From the NCBI GenBank assembly GCA_002494645.1, contig DACE01000009.1, positions 1 through 64,000 on the forward strand: a stretch of 64,000 bases of DNA, read 5' to 3'. Positions 58,221 to 64,000 of the stretch are shown piece after piece. Each line of letters starts with the position of its first letter. Position 1 is the first letter of the stretch. The notes beneath the pieces were generated by a model. It saw only the letters and a list, made by a program, of their open reading frames with translations, was not told the origin of the DNA and ran no database searches. Both the position numbers and the translations under genes were made by a program. Origin of the DNA: Euryarchaeota archaeon UBA256 (GTDB taxonomy: Archaea; Thermoplasmatota; Poseidoniia; Poseidoniales; Poseidoniaceae).

Positions 58221-59258
58221 ATGAGCATCAAAGTTGCCATCAATGGATACGGAACAATCGGAAAGAGGGTAGCTGACGCCGTCGATGCCCAGGATGACAT
58301 GGAAATCATTGGTGTGACAAAAACACGGCCTTCATTTGGTTGTGACTTGGCTGTTCGCAAAGGATTTCCATTGTACTGCACCTTCGATGATGCCGACCGT
58401 ATCGCCGCTTTTGCAGATGCAGGATATACGTGCCATGGTGGTTTGAGTGACCTTCTTGCGGTTGCCGATATTGTGGTTGATTGTTCTCCGGGAAAGGTTG
58501 GTGCCGCCAACAAAGAAACCTACGTACGTGCCGGTGTGAAATACATCTTCCAGGGTGGTGAAAAGCATGCCATGGCCGGAATGTCCTACACGTCTTCTGC
58601 CAACCATGAAGAGAACATGAATGCAGCAGGAACTCGCGTCGTTTCTTGCAATACAACGGGTCTTTCGAGAACACTCGTGCCGCTTTACGAACACTGCGGT
58701 TCGCTCAAGGTGGAATGCACCATGATTCGACGTGCAGCCGATCCCGGTGATTCTGCAAAAGGGCCCATCAATGCGATTAAGCCCGTTCTCAAAGTTCCCT
58801 CGCATCATGGTCCTGACGTGATGACTGTCAAGCCAGAAATCGATATCAATTCAATGGCTGTTGCCGTTCCGACCACGCTCATGCACTGCCATTCCATCGT
58901 AGCGACTCTTCCAGACGGGCACGGCTTGACGACAGAAAGTGTCCTTGCCCTTTGGTCGAAACAACCACGAATCATCATTATGAACGGCAAAGAAACAAAC
59001 ATTACAACGACTGCAGAAGTGATGGAATATGCTCGTGACATTGGGCGAAAATGGGGTGACCTCCACGAAATTTTTGTATGGGAAGACGGTGTGAAACTTG
59101 ACGGTAATACCCTCTATTATTTCCAAGCGATTCATCAAGAATCTGATGTCATTCCAGAAAATGTTGACGCCATCAGAGCACTGATGGGGACGGAGGCTGA
59201 CTGGAGAACATCGGTTGAAAAAACCGATGCTGCCATCTTTGCCTACAACGGATTGTAA
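58221..59258 (+). CDS. gap: Glyceraldehyde-3-phosphate dehydrogenase, archaeal class II
   Basis: A 345-residue tetrameric dehydrogenase of glycolysis/gluconeogenesis. NAD(P) fold start VAINGYGTIGKRVADAV; catalytic Cys143 in VSCNTTGLSR, the archaeal form (bacteria have SCTT). Length fits the archaeal class. The frame stays open back to 57834 through the divergent gene; the true start is ATG 58221 (after GGAGAGGGTC), with ATG 58209 less likely. Alone, with no other glycolysis gene near it. Confidence 0.95.
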   Translation: MSIKVAINGYGTIGKRVADAVDAQDDMEIIGVTKTRPSFGCDLAVRKGFPLYCTFDDADRIAAFADAGYTCHGGLSDLLAVADIVVDCSPGKVGAANKETYVRAGVKYIFQGGEKHAMAGMSYTSSANHEENMNAAGTRVVSCNTTGLSRTLVPLYEHCGSLKVECTMIRRAADPGDSAKGPINAIKPVLKVPSHHGPDVMTVKPEIDINSMAVAVPTTLMHCHSIVATLPDGHGLTTESVLALWSKQPRIIIMNGKETNITTTAEVMEYARDIGRKWGDLHEIFVWEDGVKLDGNTLYYFQAIHQESDVIPENVDAIRALMGTEADWRTSVEKTDAAIFAYNGL

Positions 59259-59326
59259 TCAAAGGCTGAAGTTTTGTCAGCACACCGATGAGGTGTATTC
59301 AAAAGCGGCGTGGGACTCCCGATGGT

Positions 59327-62300
59327 ATGCGTTCACGAGCAAGCCTTCTGTTCGTACTCCTTCTCTTTATTTTGACGCCCCTCTCTCAGGCCATCAATTC
59401 GACAGTTTCATCCGCTCAAATTGAGTCTGAATCAGGCATGAATGTGATGGAAGCAACGCCGCTTTCAGAGGCCGAACTGTTGGATTTAGCCGCAGAGCAT
59501 TGGGGTGAAATGCCCCATGCTAGCATGGTTCAGACGAACTTGAAGGATGCATCGGGTATTCTTCATCTCGCAGCGGGGAGCTTTGACCCGACTCAAACAA
59601 GTGGTCCTGAAGTCCCACCGAGTTTACATCGATTACACGATGCAGCATATACGGGCTTGGCCATCATTCAACTTCATGATGCGAACGGGCAAGTCCTCTC
59701 TGACCTCGTATCGGATTACAATCTCAAGGTCCTCGACACCCTCCACGATGAAGGCTGGCTTGTTCGACTCCCTAATGCACCAATGTCCACACTACAGGCG
59801 CTCAGCGAAGACAGTCGGGTTCGGTGGAGTGGACCTCAAGAGCCCGGATGGCGTCTCGAGAGTGAACTGTTGACTGCTCAAGAAGGTGAACGCTACGTCT
59901 CCATCCTTCCTGCAGCAGATTTGGGACTTGGTGGATACGGTGATTTAGCGACGGACCTCATCCGTTTCGGAGCGGTCGAAGCATGGTGCGATGCTTGGAG
60001 TTGTCAAGCCCTTGTTTCACCTCCCTCTCATCTTCAATTCATTCGTCATGTCGCTCATGATGGCCGCATCATTTGGAGTGAAGAAAGTGTTGAAATGAAA
60101 GTCCACAATGCAATCGCTTGGTCTCTTTCAGGCGTTCAAAGCGTTGAGGACAACGCTGGCTTCACCCTTGACGGCTCAGGAGAAATGATCGCCATTGCCG
60201 ATACAGGTTTGGACCAAAATCATCCAGATTTGTCGGGGCGTGTTGCCGCAACCTATACTCAATTTGGACTGGACACTTCTCCCGCTGACAGCAACGCAGG
60301 ACACGGCACGCACGTTGCAGTAACCGTACTTGGTGACGGTTCGGGTGACACAGACGCACGAGGAATCGCACCCGGCGCCAACCTCGTGATGTACGCTCTT
60401 GAACACGACCCAACAGGCGTCTTCGGGAGGATCGGTTCAATCTATGACCTGCTCCGGGATGCCGAACAAATGACTGCACGCATCGCAGTGAATGCGTGGG
60501 GGCTGAATGGAAATTACGGACAGTACACTGCAGATGCCCGTTCAGTTGACATTTTCGTCCACGACCGTCAAGATGTAACACCACTATTTTCGGTCGGAGA
60601 CCGAGGTACATCGGGAGCATCACAAGTCACTTCACCTGGCACAGCAAAGAATGTCATCGCCATTGGCGCTTCCACGACCGGAATCTCGGGAACCGCTCAG
60701 GCAGGCGCTGTTGCGAACTTTTCTTCACAAGGACCCAGCCTCGACGGACGAATCAAACCCGACCTCGTAGCTCCCGGAGTAGGTATCTGTTCCGGTCTGG
60801 CTGAAGAAGCTCAAAATCCGGCAGGTCCTGATTGTCTTACAGGGGCGCATGCTGGTGGAAATGCATACTACATGTCTCTATCAGGTACCTCACAAGCAAC
60901 CGCAGTAGCCTCCGGTGTTGCAGCATTGACTCGTGAATTCATTCGAGAACAAGCCGGTGTGAGTTCACCATCGAGTGCCTTAGTCAAAGCCGCCATGATC
61001 AACGGTGCAACCGACTTAGATACACCTGACATCCCCAACAGTCTCGAAGGTTGGGGGCAGGTGAATCTTGAGCGAACCGTCATGCCAATGGACGGTACAA
61101 CGGTCTTGGACACCTTCTTTGACGACAACAAACCCCTTGAGCCCGGATTTGGTTTGCTCTATTCATTTTCACTCGACCCTTCTCACGGGATTGACATCAC
61201 TTTGGCTTGGACCGATGAGGCAGGTAGTGCGAATGCACCGAACAATCAGAAGCGATTGGTCAATGACCTTGATTTGGTGCTGATCGATCCATCGGGCACA
61301 CAGTGGCTTGGCAATCAATTTTCACAAGGCTTCTCGGTTACGGGTGGCTCTTCTGACGATACAAATAACGTCGAGCGAATCCGTGTCGCGCCAGGTACAC
61401 TGCCATCTGGTCAAGGTCAGTGGATTATCCAAGTATTGCATCGCGGCGGTACAACGCAAAATTTTGGACTCGTGATGGCAGCAGTTGCAACGCCAACACC
61501 GCAAGCCGATTTGGTGGTTTTTGACGGTAGCATCCTCACCTCATCTCCCAGCCCGTTGAAGAACGATCTCATATCTATTCGTCTCGCTTGGGCAAACCAA
61601 GGGACCAGCATATCAGGAGAGTTTGATATCATCTTGGAAGACCTCACCACTCAACAAACACTGGCAACATCTACCCGGTCATCCCTCGGTCCAGGAATGA
61701 TTGACTCCTACACCATCTTCCATCAATTTGCGACCACGGGAATACATTCACTTCGCTTGGCTATTGACACGGGTGACCAAGTCGCCGAAATGAACGATGT
61801 GACCAGCGGAACGGACAACAACATCTGGCAGCAAGATGTTGAAGTTACCGCGCTTGGTGTTCGCGTGGTGGTTGCAAATAGCGACGGGACGATTCCAGAG
61901 ACTCCCGAAGAGCGTTCGAACAATGCTGTTGTAGATTTGGATGTCCGAAACGATTCAGGTATCGACATTCCGCTTGTTATCTTACACGAAGGAACGGGTA
62001 ATCAATCCGTCCTTGTTTCGACCTCAATGGTTCAAATTCCCGCACCCGGCCGTGACGATTTCTTTTTGCCAAGTACAGACCTTTGGTCGAGAAATTTTGA
62101 CGAAACACCAAACTTCATATTGACCTCACAAGGTACACAGGACGCCAATAAAACCCTCAACCTGCGCCTTGAAGACTTGGATGCAGACCTCACTTCAAAT
62201 CCCGAAAACCCCCGCTATGTCCGAGCGGGCACCTATGTGGTTGAACTCATCGCTCGTTACGAGTTCCAGCCAACGGTCACCCATACTCAACGTGTGACCA

Positions 62301-64000
62301 TCAATGTTGAGCAAATCGACCAAGTTCAGGTTGTAACAGCGGGAAGCAGTGGACTATCAGCACAACCCGGAGGGTCAACTTTCTTCTCCATCTCTGTGCG
62401 GAATACTGGAAATGCACCCGCACAATACAGCATCGATTGTTCTTCTGAGCAGCGATGGCAATTGATGCTCGGTGGGTCAAATTCTTCGCAACTTGACTTT
62501 GAACCTCTGAACATTCTCGAGTATTTGCCGATGTCAATCCGGATCATCGTACCTCTTGTTGCAAACGGAGTTCCTGCTGCGGGTGACACCGACCAGGTTA
62601 CCTGTTATGTCACATCATTCACCGATCCAACGATGAATTTCACGGAAACGGTCAGCATTGAGGTCTTGCCTCAAGAATCCTTTGACGTTGACGTTCTCGA
62701 TGACGATGGCAGGGTTGGACCTTCTCAACTTGCCGATGATATCTCAGTCGACAGCGGCCAACAGGTTCACCTGAACGTATCTGTAGAAAATACTGGAAAC
62801 ATTGCCGTCGATTTGGAGGTATCTGTTCTTCCTGACAACCCGCAGTGGGCTATGGAAGTTCGCTATGATACACAAAAGGATTCACGGAAAGTCATGCTTA
62901 CATTGGCGCCAGGTGCTACATCCATGGTTGAACTCGTCTTGGCAGTTCCAATAACTGCCGCAGAAGGTGACTCAAATACCTACACCATTCGGACAGAACG
63001 GTCCAATCAAAATTTCATCCAAAACATCACGACTCTGATTGTTCGTGATGAATTGGGCGTCTCCCTAACACCTCCTTCCCAGTCGCTGATTGAAGTCCAA
63101 ATAGATGATGTCTATTCATACGGTGAGTTCGTCGTCAAGAATACCGGGAATACCGCACTCACTCTCAACTGGACGCATGGTTTAGCACCTGATGGGTGGC
63201 AGGTAGGTTTCGCAAACCCCACGCTCTATCTTGAGCCACGCGAAGAGAAAATCGTGCGGTTCGGCCTCATTCCACCTGCACAAGAACCAGCGTCCCAAAA
63301 CGCATTTGAAATCCTGATCGCAGTTTCTGGGTCCAATGCGGGTAGAGTTGTTGAATCCAGTCAAATGATGACTGTTGCACTTGGTGAATCCTCTTTTGCT
63401 AACATCACCGTTCAAAGCGAGAGCGAACAACCACTCCGGGGCATCTCTCGTCAGGACGGTCGGTCCCTCACATTCCTGGTGCGGAACGATGGTAATATTC
63501 CATTGAATGCTGACCTCACAGGTGTTCTTTTGGACAACGACGAGATGATTCGTGAGGACTGGTCGGTGGAGTTGAGTATAGCCAGCATCACCGATTTACA
63601 AGTTGGTGAATCGGTTGACGTTGTGGTCACCTTGATGCCATTCGATTCTGTCAGTCGGTCTACTGGACAATTCCACCTCAACATCACTGCAGCGACCGAC
63701 CTCATTGCCTCACATATGCTTGATGTGAGTGTAGAATCCGCTACTGGTGATGGCGGTCTCTTCAGCATCCTGCCTCCCGCCGTCAGTTTCGGTCTCATCG
63801 CACTGCTTCTCATTGGTTTGGTCATCACGGGCCGTCGAATGAAAAAGTCGGGTGAAATGGGTGATGATGGTTTGGAATTGGTAGCGCCCAATACGCATGT
63901 CAGCCCTGACCTTCTGAATGAACGTCGCAACAGTGCGCTTGACTTGGGTGATGCAGTTGACGATTTGACAAGTGGAGAGGTCAGTGATGATGAAATCGCC
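59327..64000 (+). CDS. Large secreted, anchored subtilase (S8), 3' end outside the window
   Basis: At least 1558 residues; the frame is open at base 64000, so this is partial. Signal peptide from ATG 59327 (MRSRASLLFVLLLFILTPLS); ATG 59288 is in frame. An N-terminal prodomain-like region (about 30-280) precedes the S8 catalytic domain: D292 in IAIADTGLD, H326 in GHGTHVA and S522 in SGTSQATAVASG. The oxyanion position, normally Asn, is Asp425 in SVGDRG. The order of motifs, with SSALVKAAMINGA following, recalls the Kp43-like group. From about 700 on there are repeated NEW3/CARDB-like domains (VRNTGNAPAQY, VENTGNIAVDL, VKNTGNTALTL, VRNDGNIPLNA). A helix (about 1482-1503) leads to a cytoplasmic tail. 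Probably processes or degrades surface or dissolved proteins. Confidence 0.85.
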   Translation, partial: MRSRASLLFVLLLFILTPLSQAINSTVSSAQIESESGMNVMEATPLSEAELLDLAAEHWGEMPHASMVQTNLKDASGILHLAAGSFDPTQTSGPEVPPSLHRLHDAAYTGLAIIQLHDANGQVLSDLVSDYNLKVLDTLHDEGWLVRLPNAPMSTLQALSEDSRVRWSGPQEPGWRLESELLTAQEGERYVSILPAADLGLGGYGDLATDLIRFGAVEAWCDAWSCQALVSPPSHLQFIRHVAHDGRIIWSEESVEMKVHNAIAWSLSGVQSVEDNAGFTLDGSGEMIAIADTGLDQNHPDLSGRVAATYTQFGLDTSPADSNAGHGTHVAVTVLGDGSGDTDARGIAPGANLVMYALEHDPTGVFGRIGSIYDLLRDAEQMTARIAVNAWGLNGNYGQYTADARSVDIFVHDRQDVTPLFSVGDRGTSGASQVTSPGTAKNVIAIGASTTGISGTAQAGAVANFSSQGPSLDGRIKPDLVAPGVGICSGLAEEAQNPAGPDCLTGAHAGGNAYYMSLSGTSQATAVASGVAALTREFIREQAGVSSPSSALVKAAMINGATDLDTPDIPNSLEGWGQVNLERTVMPMDGTTVLDTFFDDNKPLEPGFGLLYSFSLDPSHGIDITLAWTDEAGSANAPNNQKRLVNDLDLVLIDPSGTQWLGNQFSQGFSVTGGSSDDTNNVERIRVAPGTLPSGQGQWIIQVLHRGGTTQNFGLVMAAVATPTPQADLVVFDGSILTSSPSPLKNDLISIRLAWANQGTSISGEFDIILEDLTTQQTLATSTRSSLGPGMIDSYTIFHQFATTGIHSLRLAIDTGDQVAEMNDVTSGTDNNIWQQDVEVTALGVRVVVANSDGTIPETPEERSNNAVVDLDVRNDSGIDIPLVILHEGTGNQSVLVSTSMVQIPAPGRDDFFLPSTDLWSRNFDETPNFILTSQGTQDANKTLNLRLEDLDADLTSNPENPRYVRAGTYVVELIARYEFQPTVTHTQRVTINVEQIDQVQVVTAGSSGLSAQPGGSTFFSISVRNTGNAPAQYSIDCSSEQRWQLMLGGSNSSQLDFEPLNILEYLPMSIRIIVPLVANGVPAAGDTDQVTCYVTSFTDPTMNFTETVSIEVLPQESFDVDVLDDDGRVGPSQLADDISVDSGQQVHLNVSVENTGNIAVDLEVSVLPDNPQWAMEVRYDTQKDSRKVMLTLAPGATSMVELVLAVPITAAEGDSNTYTIRTERSNQNFIQNITTLIVRDELGVSLTPPSQSLIEVQIDDVYSYGEFVVKNTGNTALTLNWTHGLAPDGWQVGFANPTLYLEPREEKIVRFGLIPPAQEPASQNAFEILIAVSGSNAGRVVESSQMMTVALGESSFANITVQSESEQPLRGISRQDGRSLTFLVRNDGNIPLNADLTGVLLDNDEMIREDWSVELSIASITDLQVGESVDVVVTLMPFDSVSRSTGQFHLNITAATDLIASHMLDVSVESATGDGGLFSILPPAVSFGLIALLLIGLVITGRRMKKSGEMGDDGLELVAPNTHVSPDLLNERRNSALDLGDAVDDLTSGEVSDDEIA

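Noticed and set aside
60162..60623. 153-residue minus-strand frame in the right-hand subtilase region
   Set aside because: The plus-strand frame from 59327 is open to the window edge with all subtilase motifs; this is its shadow.

Overview
The window looks like a chromosome segment of a planktonic euryarchaeon, most probably Marine Group II (Candidatus Poseidoniales). This rests on protein content, not on a marker search. The housekeeping genes are archaeal in type: archaeosine synthase ArcS, class II archaeal GAPDH, archaeal-type GluRS and PheT, S15 of the archaeal/eukaryotic length, a UPF0201 protein and an AglB/STT3 oligosaccharyltransferase. Coding is very dense, with many 4-base stop/start overlaps and no gap above about 200 bases. 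Several very large, acidic, Asn/Thr-rich surface proteins are present. I found no tRNA, rRNA, CRISPR array, insertion sequence or integrase.

Region 1 (1-17588, all +) is a cell-surface and signalling block. It holds a 3047-residue oligosaccharyltransferase with a giant ectodomain (its frame is open at the left edge), a membrane-anchored subtilase, and a beta-helix surface protein with a cytoplasmic tail. A winged-helix/STAND-ATPase/TPR regulator follows, and its GTG start overlaps the stop of the beta-helix gene. Region 2 (17590-21367, -) is a translationally coupled trio of type IV pilin-like proteins. The last gene of the trio appears to start at CTG. A WalJ-like metallo-beta-lactamase-fold protein follows.

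Region 3 (22414-34941, +) holds two more giants: a 1914-residue secreted protein with about 13 thrombospondin type-3-like calcium motifs, and an 1810-residue membrane-anchored surface protein. A small helical protein and a lipoprotein metalloprotease come next. Region 4 (34920-46133) mixes small metabolic and informational genes: a pyroglutamyl-peptidase/Nudix fusion, UPF0201, a family 2 glycosyltransferase, DnaJ, ArcS, S15, and a protein next to S15 that may be a catalytically dead RecJ/Cdc45 relative. Region 5 (46199-58075) carries surface proteins and a run of minus-strand informational genes (CBS protein, GltX, RNase HII, SRAP protein, PheT), ending in a rearranged glutamate-synthase-like protein. 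Region 6 is GAPDH followed by a large secreted subtilase that runs off the right edge.

Taken together, about two thirds of the window encodes envelope proteins: a glycosylating enzyme, proteases, adhesin-like giants and pilins. The most unusual items are the oligosaccharyltransferase fusion, the CTG-started pilin gene, the Pcp-Nudix fusion, the putative dead RecJ/Cdc45 next to S15, and the short Trp-rich tails that end two different surface proteins.
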